From: CBDAQA01 sp965198865
Lineage (GTDB): Bacteria; Planctomycetota; Phycisphaerae; Tepidisphaerales; Tepidisphaeraceae
DNA: 64,000 nucleotides
Assembly (NCBI GenBank): GCA_965198865.1
Contig: CBDAQA010000028.1
Location: forward strand, 218,693 to 282,692
Reading direction: 5' to 3'
Part shown: in pieces, positions 7,747 through 16,340 of the stretch
How the letters are laid out: every line of letters begins with the position of its first letter
How positions within the stretch are numbered: position 1 is the stretch's first letter
Translations under genes and position numbers: made by a program
Notes under the pieces: generated by a model
Told to the model about the DNA's origin: nothing
Database searches by the model: none
What the model saw: only the letters and a program-made list of their open reading frames with translations

Positions 7747-9753
7747 TCACACCCGCGCCATTGCCGGCTCGGCCACGGCCTTGATCGCATCCCGCACGCT
7801 GGCCGCCAAACCGGCCGGATCCAGGCCGACCTCGGTCAGCTGCTCCTTGCGGGTCGCGTGGGCGATCAGCCGGTCGGGCATGCCCAGGCGGGTCAGGCGA
7901 TCGGTCGGCAGGCCATGGGTCACGGCGTACTCGGCGACGGCGGAGCCGAACCCGCCCTGCAGGGCGTGGTCCTCGATCGTCAGCACCGGCCGGCCGCTCT
8001 TGAGCACGCGGGCCAGCATCTCGCCGTCGACCGGCTTGCAGAAGCGGGCGTCGATCACCTCGACGCTGATGCCATCGGCGCACAGCAGCTCGGCGGCCGT
8101 GATGGCGCTCTCGGCCAGCGCGCCGTAGACGACCAGCGTGGCGTCGGTGCCATCCCGCAGCACCCGGCTGATGCCGACCTGCCACTCGCCGGCCGCCTGC
8201 TCGCGGAGGCCGGGCGTCACCATCTGCTCGAAGTTCTGCTCGGGCACGTTGTCGCGCGGGTAGCGGATCGCGCTGCAGACGTCGAGCGACAGGCCGAGCC
8301 GCAGGGCCCGGTTCAGCTCGGCCTCGTCGCTGGGGGCCATCAGCACGATGCCGGGCATGGGCCGCAGGAACGACTGGTCCAGGAACCCGTGGTGGACGGC
8401 CCCGTCGTCGCCGACGAAGCCCGCGCGGTCCATGGCGATCACGACCGGCACGTGGTTCAGGATCACCTCCTGCCAGACCTGGTCGAACGCCCGCTGCATG
8501 AACGTGGAGTAGATGGCCGTCACCGGCCGCAGGCCACTCTTGGCCATGCCGGCGGCCATCGCCATCAGGTGGCTCTCGCAGATGCCGGTGTCGATGAAAC
8601 GCGTGGGATGGGTCTTCTCAAACTTGCTGAGCCCGGTCCCGTCCGGCATGGCGGCGGTGATGCCGAACACCTTGGGGTTGTCGTTGGCGGCGGCGACCAT
8701 GGCGTCGGCGAAGGCGGTCGTCCACGATTTGCCGACCGAGGCCTTCATCTCCACCCGGCAGCCGTTCTGCACCAGCCCGCCGACCACGTTGAACGCGGCG
8801 GGGCTGTGGAACTTGGTCGGCTCGTTGGTGGTGACCTCGTACCCGTGCCCCTTCTTGGTCTTCACGTGCAGCAGGATCGGGTGGTCGACGTGCTTGATCT
8901 CGGACAGGAAGTTCACCAACCCAGGGAGGTCGTGCCCGTCGAACGGGCCCATGTATTTCAGGCCCATGCACTCGAAGATCTGCCCCGGCCACATGACGCC
9001 CTTCACGCCGTCACAAACGGCGTTCCAGGCGTGCTCGATCGTGTGGCCTATGCCGGTCGGGAGGCGGTTGACGACCTTCTCGCCCACCCGCTTGAACTCC
9101 TCGTAGGTCGTGCTGACGCGGATCCGCTCCAGGTACTGGCTGAACGCCCCCTGCGGGGCGCTGATGCTCATGCCGTTGTCGTTCAGGATGATCAGCATCT
9201 GCCGCTTGAGCACGCCCGCGCCGTTCAGCCCCTCGAAGGCCAGGCCGTTGACGATGCTCGCGTCGCCGATGATCGACACGACGTGGTTCTTCCGCCCCAT
9301 GGCCTGGTCGCCCCGGGCCATGCCAACGGCCGTGCTGATGGCGGTGCCGGCATGACCGACGGCGAACAAATCGAACGGGCTCTCGGCCGGGGTGGGGAAC
9401 CCGCTGACCGACCCCCTCTTGCGGAGCGTCTCGAACTGCCCCGCCCGGCCGGTCAACATCTTGTGCGGGTAGCACTGGTGGCCCACGTCGAACAGCAGCC
9501 GGTCCGGCCCCTCGGGATAAGCGCCGAAGTCGAACACGTAGTGCAGGGCGAGCGTCAGCTCGACCACGCCCAGGTTGCTCGCCAGGTGGCCGCCGTTCTT
9601 GCTGACGGCGGTGAAGATGCGGTGGCGCATCTCGCTGGCCAGCTGGGTCAGGTCGTCGATGGACAGGCCGCGCAGGTCTGCCGGGGAGTGGATCCGGTCC
9701 AGCAGCGGCCGGGTCGAACTCGGCGAACCAACGGGGTGATCGGGCGATGCCAT
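7747..9753 (-). CDS. dxs: 1-deoxy-D-xylulose-5-phosphate synthase
   Basis: First enzyme of the MEP isoprenoid pathway, condensing pyruvate and glyceraldehyde 3-phosphate with thiamine diphosphate; also feeds thiamine and pyridoxal synthesis. The protein has ~668 residues, close to the usual 620-670. Visible features are SNLGVVELTLALHYVF, FDVGHQCYPHK, the diphosphate-binding region IIGDASIVNGLAFEGLN ... NDNGMS (usually GDG; here GDA), the pyrimidine-domain Glu in DTGICESHL, and the C-terminal transketolase domain. ATG at 9753 has GAGG about 8 nt upstream and matches the family start; the frame is open to 9843. The gene is divergent from the NagD-like gene across a 275-bp spacer that should hold both promoters. 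Confidence 0.95.
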   Translation of the reverse strand: MASPDHPVGSPSSTRPLLDRIHSPADLRGLSIDDLTQLASEMRHRIFTAVSKNGGHLASNLGVVELTLALHYVFDFGAYPEGPDRLLFDVGHQCYPHKMLTGRAGQFETLRKRGSVSGFPTPAESPFDLFAVGHAGTAISTAVGMARGDQAMGRKNHVVSIIGDASIVNGLAFEGLNGAGVLKRQMLIILNDNGMSISAPQGAFSQYLERIRVSTTYEEFKRVGEKVVNRLPTGIGHTIEHAWNAVCDGVKGVMWPGQIFECMGLKYMGPFDGHDLPGLVNFLSEIKHVDHPILLHVKTKKGHGYEVTTNEPTKFHSPAAFNVVGGLVQNGCRVEMKASVGKSWTTAFADAMVAAANDNPKVFGITAAMPDGTGLSKFEKTHPTRFIDTGICESHLMAMAAGMAKSGLRPVTAIYSTFMQRAFDQVWQEVILNHVPVVIAMDRAGFVGDDGAVHHGFLDQSFLRPMPGIVLMAPSDEAELNRALRLGLSLDVCSAIRYPRDNVPEQNFEQMVTPGLREQAAGEWQVGISRVLRDGTDATLVVYGALAESAITAAELLCADGISVEVIDARFCKPVDGEMLARVLKSGRPVLTIEDHALQGGFGSAVAEYAVTHGLPTDRLTRLGMPDRLIAHATRKEQLTEVGLDPAGLAASVRDAIKAVAEPAMARV

Positions 9754-10028
9754 CGGCCAAACCTCAGTGAAAAGGGCCATCCTTCGCCGCCGGGCACAAC
9801 TGCGACACACACTGCCCGCCGGCTTGCCGCATCCGTGCGGCACCGGTCGGACGCCCGACGTCTGCTCACAAGTCCAGCCGACCGCCGCCCCGGTATAACC
9901 GCAGCGACCTCGACCTCAAACCGGCTATTATGGCAACCGGCCGACCGAAGTCACGCCCCCGCCGGTCGGTCCGGCCGCCGGAGCACACCCTTTTGTCCGA
10001 TCTCGTTCCGTCCACAAGCTGATCCCCT

Positions 10029-10814
10029 ATGGACTTTTCGCCCTACGCCGCCGTGCTGCTGGACCTTGACGGAACGTTGTATCACGAAGACGAACCCCTG
10101 CCGGGCGCGGTCGCGCTGGTGCATCGCCTACAGGCCGAGCATCGGCCGTTCGCCTGCCTGACCAACAGCACGACCAGCCCCGCCCGGTTGGTCGACCGCT
10201 TGGCCACCATGGGCATTACCGTGGCCGCCGACCGCATTTACACCGCCGCCGCGGCCGCCGCCGATGTCGTCCTCGCCCACCACGGGCCCACCCCCCGCGT
10301 GTTCAACCTGGCCAACGAGGGGACCCACGACCTGCTCGACGGCCGGGTCACCTGGGTGGAGAGCGACGACAACCCGTGCGACGTCGTCATCGCCGGCACG
10401 CCGGTCGGCGAGTTCGCCGGGTTCGACCGCCAGCGCACGGCCCTGACGCTGCTTCGCCGCGGCGGCTGTGCCCTGGTCGGCATCTGCGCCGACCGCGTCT
10501 ACCCCAGCCCCCGCGGCGCCGAGTTCGGCAGCGGGGCGTTCACCGCGATGATGTCCTACGCCGCCGACGTGAAACCGACGTTCTGCGGCAAGCCCGAGCG
10601 CGCCTTCTTCGCCGAGCTCTGCCGCCGCCTCGGCGTCGACGCCGCCCGCTGCGTCCTGATCGGCGACAACCTGGAGTCCGACATCGCCGGCGCCCGCGGC
10701 GTGGGCATGGACACGGTGCTGGTCATGACCGGCGTCGCCCGGCCAGGGGACGCCGAGCGGCTACCCCGCGAGAAGCGGCCGGGAAGGGTGGTGGGGGACC
10801 TGACGGAATTGTGA
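10029..10814 (+). CDS. HAD-superfamily hydrolase, NagD-like
   Basis: Cytoplasmic phosphatase of the HAD class IIA (NagD / p-nitrophenyl phosphatase) group, 261 residues. Motif I is VLLDLDGTLY (nucleophile and acid/base Asp), motif II is ACLTNS, the motif III Lys is in FCGKPERAFF, and motif IV is IGDNLESDIAGA. The large cap between motifs II and III is typical of NagD. The substrate is unknown; relatives act on nucleotides, 2-phosphoglycolate or sugar phosphates. ATG at 10,029 is the only sensible start, and the upstream spacer to dxs holds a TATTAT at 9926-9931 that could be a -10 element on either strand's promoter. Confidence 0.9.
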   Translation: MDFSPYAAVLLDLDGTLYHEDEPLPGAVALVHRLQAEHRPFACLTNSTTSPARLVDRLATMGITVAADRIYTAAAAAADVVLAHHGPTPRVFNLANEGTHDLLDGRVTWVESDDNPCDVVIAGTPVGEFAGFDRQRTALTLLRRGGCALVGICADRVYPSPRGAEFGSGAFTAMMSYAADVKPTFCGKPERAFFAELCRRLGVDAARCVLIGDNLESDIAGARGVGMDTVLVMTGVARPGDAERLPREKRPGRVVGDLTEL

Positions 10815-10821
10815 GCGACAG

Positions 10822-10938
10822 TGCCGGGCCGTGTCGGCCCGTGCGAGCGCGGCTCGCGCGACCCGCGCCGGCCGACGGGGGACCGTGTCCTGCGCGAGAC
10901 GCCGGCTCCGCCGGCCACGGGCCGACACGGCCCGGCTC
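10822..10938. repeat. Inverted pair of family A repeats
   Basis: CGGGCCGTGTCGGCCCG (10,825-10,841) and its complement CGGGCCGACACGGCCCG (10,918-10,934) flank a CG-rich core that also carries CTCGCGCG and CGCGCGAG segments. The whole 117 bp can fold into one long hairpin between the NagD-like and GGQ-protein genes. Confidence 0.75.
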
Positions 10939-10961
10939 CGTTAAGATCTGCGGTTCAGCGA

Positions 10962-11492
10962 ATGCCGACGACTGACGCCTCCACCCGCCTGCTGAGCGAC
11001 GACGCCCTGCTGGCGCAGTGCCGCCTCGACCAGTTCCGCGGCCCCGGCCCCGGCGGGCAGAAGCGGAATAAAACCAGCTCCGGCGTCCGCCTGGTCCACA
11101 CGCCCACGGGCACGGCCGTCACGGCCACCGAGGATCGCAGCCTCCGCGTGAACAAGGTCCACGCCCTTCAACGGCTGAAGCTGAAGCTCGCCGTCGAGCG
11201 GCGCGAGCCGATCGACCTGGCACGCTTCGAGCCGCCCGACTGGTTCCTGTCGGTGCGACACCAGAGCCGCATCGCCGCGTCGCGGCACCACCCGCTCTAC
11301 GCGGCCGTCGGCGGGCTGATGCTCGACCTGCTCTACGCGCTCGCCGGCAACCCCGCCGCCGTCGCCGTCAATCTGGGCGTGTCGACCACCACGGTCATCC
11401 GATGGCTGGAGAACGAGCCGTCGCTATGGGGCGCGGCGAACTCCATCCGCACCGATTTTGGGATGAAACCGTTGACGCACCGCGGGGCGTAG
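10962..11492 (+). CDS. Release-factor-like GGQ-domain protein
   Basis: About 176 residues. The N-terminal ~110 residues are an RF-1 (class I release factor, domain 3) fold with FRGPGPGGQKRNKTSS, the GGQ loop that triggers peptidyl-tRNA hydrolysis on the ribosome. The stop-codon-recognition domains are absent, as in ArfB/YaeJ-type rescue factors. In place of the basic ArfB tail, residues ~115-176 form a predicted helical part with a helix-turn-helix look (LGVSTTTVIRWLENEP). Role: probably stalled-ribosome rescue or a related hydrolase step, not normal termination. ATG at 10,962 directly follows the family A hairpin. Confidence 0.82.
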   Translation: MPTTDASTRLLSDDALLAQCRLDQFRGPGPGGQKRNKTSSGVRLVHTPTGTAVTATEDRSLRVNKVHALQRLKLKLAVERREPIDLARFEPPDWFLSVRHQSRIAASRHHPLYAAVGGLMLDLLYALAGNPAAVAVNLGVSTTTVIRWLENEPSLWGAANSIRTDFGMKPLTHRGA

Positions 11493-11497
11493 ATCCG

Positions 11498-11668
11498 TCC
11501 CAGCCGCGGGGCGGAAGCCCGCGGGCCGTTAACCGCGGAAGCCGCCCAACCGACCCACGGTCCGCGGGCTCCCGCTCCGAGGCTTGGAAATCAGTTGCGC
11601 GGATCACCACCAGAACCCATCGTCCGGCGGCGGGCATCGCAGAGCCGGACCGTGTCGGCCCGGCTCTA
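11498..11668. repeat. Family B repeat followed by family A fragment
   Basis: CAGCCGCGGGGCGGAAGCCC at 11,501 with complementary CGCGG/GGTCCGCGGGCT segments to about 11,588 is a family B copy. AGAGCCGGACCGTGTCGGCC near 11,641-11,660 resembles family A. This accounts for most of the spacer 11,493-11,787; nothing else was recognised there. Confidence 0.6.
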
Positions 11669-11787
11669 TCGGACGGATGCTGCTGTCCGAACGGTTGCCG
11701 CTCGACGGCAAGCCCGCCACGCCCGGCACACAACAGACCCCGGGCGTTTTCGCCCGGGGCGCAATGGATCATTCGACTGCCGCACCG

Positions 11788-13155
11788 TCAGTTGCCCTTG
11801 GCGTGGGTCGCCGTCGGCTTGTTCGCCGTCTCGAAGTAGAAGCTGCTGTAGAACTGGTACGCCTGGGCGAGCGGCACCTTGAAGACGCCGTGGGCGGTGG
11901 GGTAGCCGTTGGCGATGCCCGGCTCGCCCTTGGGGGTGAAGTTCTGGCCGTGGGGGTTCCAGATGGTCAACACGTCGCTGGCGGCGTCGTACCCCAACAC
12001 TGCATAGCAGTGGTCGTGCGAGATGTTCGGCGGGCTCGGCAGCGACGTCGACGTCGGCTTGTCCGTGGGCTCCTCGCCGTCCGTCGGTTTCCCTTCGCCC
12101 TTGCCATCGGGCACCGCCCCAACCGTGCCGACCATCAGCTTGCGATCGCGCACCGCCTCGGCCAGGTGCGTGCGCAGCTTCTGCAGCAACTCGGTCGACT
12201 CGGCCGCCCGCTTGGCGGCGTCGTGCGGCAGGCTGACCCACTTCGCCGCGTGCCCGGTGAGCGCAGTGATGACCGGGGCCGGGTTGCCGCCGTGGCAGAT
12301 CGAGTCGGTCCCCTCGATGGTCGCCGTCGGCGTCGCCGCCGCGGGCGTGGCGCCGTCGGTCGGCCTGGGGTGGGTCATGTGCCGGTACCGGCCGTACGCC
12401 TGCTCCAGCATCGCCAGCCAGTCGCCTTGCCCGCCGGTGCTGGAGCTCATCGCCCGCTCTGCATCGGTCAGCGGCGGCAGCACGAACGGCGACGCGCCGT
12501 TGGCGAACGCCACGTCGAACTTCCCGCCCGGCACCGGCTTGAGGATCGGCCGAAGGTCCGCCGGGTCGCGGTTGACGGCCGACCCGACCACCGCCACGAA
12601 GAAGCAGTCGCCCAGCGGCCCCTGCCGCATGTGCAGCAGCAGGTCCGACCCGACTGGAGCCGACGGCTTGGCGGTGCCCGCCGCCGCGGCGGCCGTTGCC
12701 GTCTGGATGCGGTGCTTGCTGGCCGCGAACAGCAGGTCCCACTTCGGGGCCGATCCCGGCGCCGACCGGTCCACGTCCACCGTGGCCGTCGCCGCCTCCT
12801 CGCCGGTCACCTTCGCGCCGGTGGCGTGGCCGTCGTACTGTGCGAAGTAGTCGCGCGTCAGCGGCGGCAGCGTGTACTTCTTCGTGTTCCGCGACACCAT
12901 CTCCAGCGCGGCGGCCGCGGCGGCGTCGTCCCCCCTGATGGCCGGGTTCAGCACCGCGTGCTCGATCTCGTCCGCCGACAGCGTGCCGTCGCCGTTCGTG
13001 TCCCACGCCGCCCAGTTCCGCGCCACCGCCTCCACGAACGGCGAGTGTCGCCCATCAGTGGACGCCGCCCGATTGCCGCGCGTGGCGGCCACCAAACAGG
13101 CCAGCGACAGAACCAGGGCCGTCGAACGGCACGATCGGATCAGGGGGTTCGACAT
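11788..13155 (-). CDS. Secreted EF-hand / calpain-type (C2) cysteine protease
   Basis: 455 residues. The signal peptide (STALVLSLACLVAATRG) is followed by one EF-hand loop, DTNGDGTLSADEI (about 51-63), suggesting calcium response. It is followed by an Ala-rich linker and a papain-fold calpain domain. The catalytic triad can be placed: Cys in GPLGDCFFVA (about 182), His in SHDHCYAVLGYD (about 381), Asn in IWNPHGQNF (about 397). A Thr/Pro/Lys-rich insertion (about 345-372) separates the Cys and His halves. Calpain-like proteases occur in bacteria but are rarely characterised. The start at 13,155 gives a short, good signal peptide. No partner or inhibitor gene is adjacent. Confidence 0.85.
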   Translation of the reverse strand: MSNPLIRSCRSTALVLSLACLVAATRGNRAASTDGRHSPFVEAVARNWAAWDTNGDGTLSADEIEHAVLNPAIRGDDAAAAAALEMVSRNTKKYTLPPLTRDYFAQYDGHATGAKVTGEEAATATVDVDRSAPGSAPKWDLLFAASKHRIQTATAAAAAGTAKPSAPVGSDLLLHMRQGPLGDCFFVAVVGSAVNRDPADLRPILKPVPGGKFDVAFANGASPFVLPPLTDAERAMSSSTGGQGDWLAMLEQAYGRYRHMTHPRPTDGATPAAATPTATIEGTDSICHGGNPAPVITALTGHAAKWVSLPHDAAKRAAESTELLQKLRTHLAEAVRDRKLMVGTVGAVPDGKGEGKPTDGEEPTDKPTSTSLPSPPNISHDHCYAVLGYDAASDVLTIWNPHGQNFTPKGEPGIANGYPTAHGVFKVPLAQAYQFYSSFYFETANKPTATHAKGN

Positions 13156-13351
13156 CAGTTCAAATCCTTCGACACGACGGGCCGCGCGCTACGAACCCAC
13201 AAATATACCGCGAAAACCCACGATTTCTATGGCGAATAGCGCCCCGTTCGCGTCCGTTTCTGTCAAACGATCGCCACGATGACTTCATACGCTTCCCCCC
13301 GGAGGTGCTGTAAGCTGCTGCGACGCGAACCCCGCGTCGCGTCCAGCCCCT

Positions 13352-14305
13352 ATGCCCACCATGGCCACCGCCCGCCGAAAGGGACGTCCCGTGAAGCTGC
13401 TGAACCCCCGCGCCCTCCTGCTCGCCGCCGCACTGGCGACCGCCGCGATCGGGCCACTGCCGACGCGGGCGGCCCCCGCCACCCAGCCGTCAGCCGAGCA
13501 CGTGATCCGGGTCGCCATCTACACCGACGGCGGCGCGCCCGACGTCGACCGCCCCGGCCAGATCCCCAGCGGCCCCACGAACGTCACCAACTGCCTGAGC
13601 AAGCTCGCGCCCGGCAGATACCAGATCACCCGCCTGAAGGGGGCCGACATCCGCAGCGGCGCGTTGGACGGGTTCGACGTCGCCGTCTTCCCCGGCGGCA
13701 GCGGGTCGGGCCAGGCCCGCAGCCTCCAGGCCGAGGGCCGGGCGAGGGTCCGCCAGTTCGTCGAGCACGGCGGCGGCTACCTCGGCATCTGCGGCGGGGC
13801 GTACCTGGGCACCAGCTGCTACCCCTGGTCGCTGAACATCGTCAACGCCCGCACCATCGACCGCGAACACTGGGCCCGCGGCAGCCCCTCCGACGTCAAG
13901 CTCGAACTGACGCCCCTCGGCCAGAAGCAGCTCGACACGCCCAAGCCCGAGGTGACCTGCCTCTACCACCAGGGCCCGCTGCTCGGCCCCGACCACTACA
14001 AGGGATTGCCCGCGTACCAAACGCTGGCCACCTTCGGCTCCGAGGTGACCCAGCACGCCCCCAAGGGCGTCATGATCGGCACCACCGCCGTCACGCAGTC
14101 CCTGTTCGGCCGCGGCCACGTGATCCTGATCAGCCCCCACCCCGAGAAGTCCCCCGGCCTCGACGGCTTCATCCGCCGGTCCGTCGACTGGCTCGGCCAG
14201 GGCCCCGCGGCCGAGTCGGCGACCGCGCCGGGCGTCGGGGATGTGGCCACGCCCGATGCGGTGGACAAGCCGACCACCGCGCCCGCGGTGTCGGCGGCGC
14301 GCTAA
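13352..14305 (+). CDS. Secreted BPL_N-domain (class I amidotransferase-like) protein
   Basis: Class I glutamine-amidotransferase-like fold of the biotin-protein-ligase N-terminal (BPL_N) group. After an Ala/Leu-rich signal segment, residues ~50-290 show VAVFPGGSGSG, the nucleophile elbow YLGICGGAYLG and the acid/base segment ISPHPEKSPG, so Cys, His and Glu of the triad are present. Function of secreted members is not established. ATG at 13,352 gives a long basic N-region; the GTG at 13,391, preceded by AAGGGA, would start at VKLLNPRALLL and give a more usual signal peptide. The C-terminal ~40 residues are Ala/Thr/Pro-rich and disordered. Confidence 0.78.
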   Translation: MPTMATARRKGRPVKLLNPRALLLAAALATAAIGPLPTRAAPATQPSAEHVIRVAIYTDGGAPDVDRPGQIPSGPTNVTNCLSKLAPGRYQITRLKGADIRSGALDGFDVAVFPGGSGSGQARSLQAEGRARVRQFVEHGGGYLGICGGAYLGTSCYPWSLNIVNARTIDREHWARGSPSDVKLELTPLGQKQLDTPKPEVTCLYHQGPLLGPDHYKGLPAYQTLATFGSEVTQHAPKGVMIGTTAVTQSLFGRGHVILISPHPEKSPGLDGFIRRSVDWLGQGPAAESATAPGVGDVATPDAVDKPTTAPAVSAAR

Positions 14306-14411
14306 ACGGGTCGTTCGGCGATCCGAAATTGCCACCCTTCGTCCCGGTCGTGCAACCCGCCCGGCACCCGCCTGCGGTACCTTCCGAGAACACATCTCGC
14401 GGAGGACCCCC

Positions 14412-16340
14412 TTGCCGACCATTCGCCTCAGCCTCGCCGTCGCTGGATTTGCTCTGATCGCCACGGCGGTCGCCCGCGCAGACCCCGTCACCCTCACCGA
14501 CGCCGACGACACCTACACCCTCTCCAACGGCATCCTCGCCGTCCGCATCAACCAGCACTCCGGCGGCATCCGCAGCCTGTCGTTTAACGGCCTGCCCATG
14601 CTCTCCGGCGACGGCGGGATCGACAGCCGCGACGGCGGGTTCTGGTCCCACTCGGCCGCCAGCCCCGACACCGGCCACGCCGTCACCATCGACCCCAAAT
14701 CGACCGACGGCCAGCGGGCCGAGGTCTCCATCAGTGGCCACTGCGGCGGCCAACCCGCCGGTGCCGGGCCCGGCGGCAGCGCGATCGCCGACATCGAGTG
14801 CCGCTACGCCATGGCCGCCGGCGACAGCGCGCTCCACCTCTACACCATCTGGCACCACAAGGCCGACTACCCCGCCACCAACGTCGGCGAGGCCCGGTTC
14901 TGTGCCAAGCTGAACGACGCCGTGTTCGACTGGATGACCGTCGACCCCCGCCGCAGCATGGAGATGATCACCGCCTACGACTGGGACCACGGCGTCGTCA
15001 CCAACGGCAAGGAGATGCGCCGCATGACCAGCGGCATCATGAAGGGCCAGGTCGAGCACAAGTACGACTACTCCGCCAACCAGTTCGAAACCCTCGCCTG
15101 GGGCTGGAGCAGCACCGCCAAACACGTCGGCCTGTGGTTCATCAACCCCACCGTTGAGTACCTCAGCTGCGGCCCAACCAAGTATGAGCTGAGCGCCCAC
15201 CGCGATGCCACCTTCACCAACAGCCTGACCGCCCCCGCCGCCCCGTGCCTGCTGAACTACTGGCGCTCCAGCCACTACGGCGGTAGCGCGTTGGTCGTGA
15301 ACCGAGGCGAAGATTGGACCAAGGTCGTCGGCCCCTTCGCGATCTACTGCAACGCGGCCCCCGCGCACGATGCGGGGTACCACGACGCCCTCGCCCGCAG
15401 CACCAGGGAAACCGCCGCCTGGCCCTACGACTGGGTCGCCGGCGTCGACTACCCGCACCGGGACCAGCGCGCCACCGTCACGGGCCAACTGACGCTGAAC
15501 GACCCCCAAGCCCCGGGCCGAAAACTCGACCACACCCTCGTCGGCCTGTCCGCCCCCGCCTACACCGTCGACGGCGGTCGCGGCGGCACGCGCACCGTCG
15601 ACTGGGACATCGACGCCAAGCACTACGAGTTCTGGGCCCGCGGTTCCGCCGATGGCCGGTTCACGATCCCCAACGTCCGCCCCGGCACCTACACCCTCCA
15701 CGCCCTGGCCGACGGCGTCCTGGGCGAGTTCGCAAAATCTGATGTCACCGTTACCCCCGGCCACCCCCTCGACCTCGGCACCCTCACCTGGACGCCCACC
15801 CGGTTCGGCAAACAGCTCTGGGAGATCGGCATCCCCAACCGCAGCGGTCGCGAGTTCGCCGGCGGCGACGACTACTTCCACTGGGGCGTCTACCTGAAAT
15901 ACGCCGAGTTGTTCCCCCACGACGTCGACTTCACGATCGGCAAGAGCGACCCCGCCCGGGACTGGTACTTCGAGCAGGTCCCCCACTCCCCACCGAACAA
16001 CCCCGACGCCAAGCTCCCCGGCACCGCCACGCCGTGGACGATCCGCTTCACCCTGCCGGAAGCCCCCAAGGGCACGGCCGTCTTACGCCTCGCCATCGTC
16101 GGCACCGGCACCCGCCACATCGTCGTCGACGTCAACGGCCAGCCCGCCGGCACCGTCGCGGGCCTCACCTACAACGCCACCCTCAACCGCGACGGCATCG
16201 GCGGCTCCTACGTCGAGAAGGACGTCCCGTTCGACGCCGCCATGCTCCGCGCCGGCCAGAACACGATGACCCTCACCGTCCCCGCCGGCGGCGTCATGGA
16301 CGGCATCATCTACGACTACCTGCGGCTCGAACTGAAGTGA
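14412..16340 (+). CDS. Polysaccharide lyase family 4 (rhamnogalacturonan lyase)
   Basis: Predicted secreted enzyme that cleaves the rhamnogalacturonan-I backbone of pectin by beta-elimination. 642 residues. Signal peptide LSLAVAGFALIATAVARA; an N-terminal catalytic beta-sandwich domain beginning YTLSNGILAVRINQHSGGI, with GEARFCAKLND and the His/Lys stretch QVEHKYDYSA. It is followed by a fibronectin-III-like domain (GRFTIPNVRPGTYTLHAL) and a C-terminal carbohydrate-binding-like domain ending YDYLRLELK, the normal three-domain PL4 layout. The start is TTG at 14,412: a strong GGAGGA lies just upstream, and no ATG in frame gives the signal peptide. Confidence 0.88.
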   Translation: MPTIRLSLAVAGFALIATAVARADPVTLTDADDTYTLSNGILAVRINQHSGGIRSLSFNGLPMLSGDGGIDSRDGGFWSHSAASPDTGHAVTIDPKSTDGQRAEVSISGHCGGQPAGAGPGGSAIADIECRYAMAAGDSALHLYTIWHHKADYPATNVGEARFCAKLNDAVFDWMTVDPRRSMEMITAYDWDHGVVTNGKEMRRMTSGIMKGQVEHKYDYSANQFETLAWGWSSTAKHVGLWFINPTVEYLSCGPTKYELSAHRDATFTNSLTAPAAPCLLNYWRSSHYGGSALVVNRGEDWTKVVGPFAIYCNAAPAHDAGYHDALARSTRETAAWPYDWVAGVDYPHRDQRATVTGQLTLNDPQAPGRKLDHTLVGLSAPAYTVDGGRGGTRTVDWDIDAKHYEFWARGSADGRFTIPNVRPGTYTLHALADGVLGEFAKSDVTVTPGHPLDLGTLTWTPTRFGKQLWEIGIPNRSGREFAGGDDYFHWGVYLKYAELFPHDVDFTIGKSDPARDWYFEQVPHSPPNNPDAKLPGTATPWTIRFTLPEAPKGTAVLRLAIVGTGTRHIVVDVNGQPAGTVAGLTYNATLNRDGIGGSYVEKDVPFDAAMLRAGQNTMTLTVPAGGVMDGIIYDYLRLELK

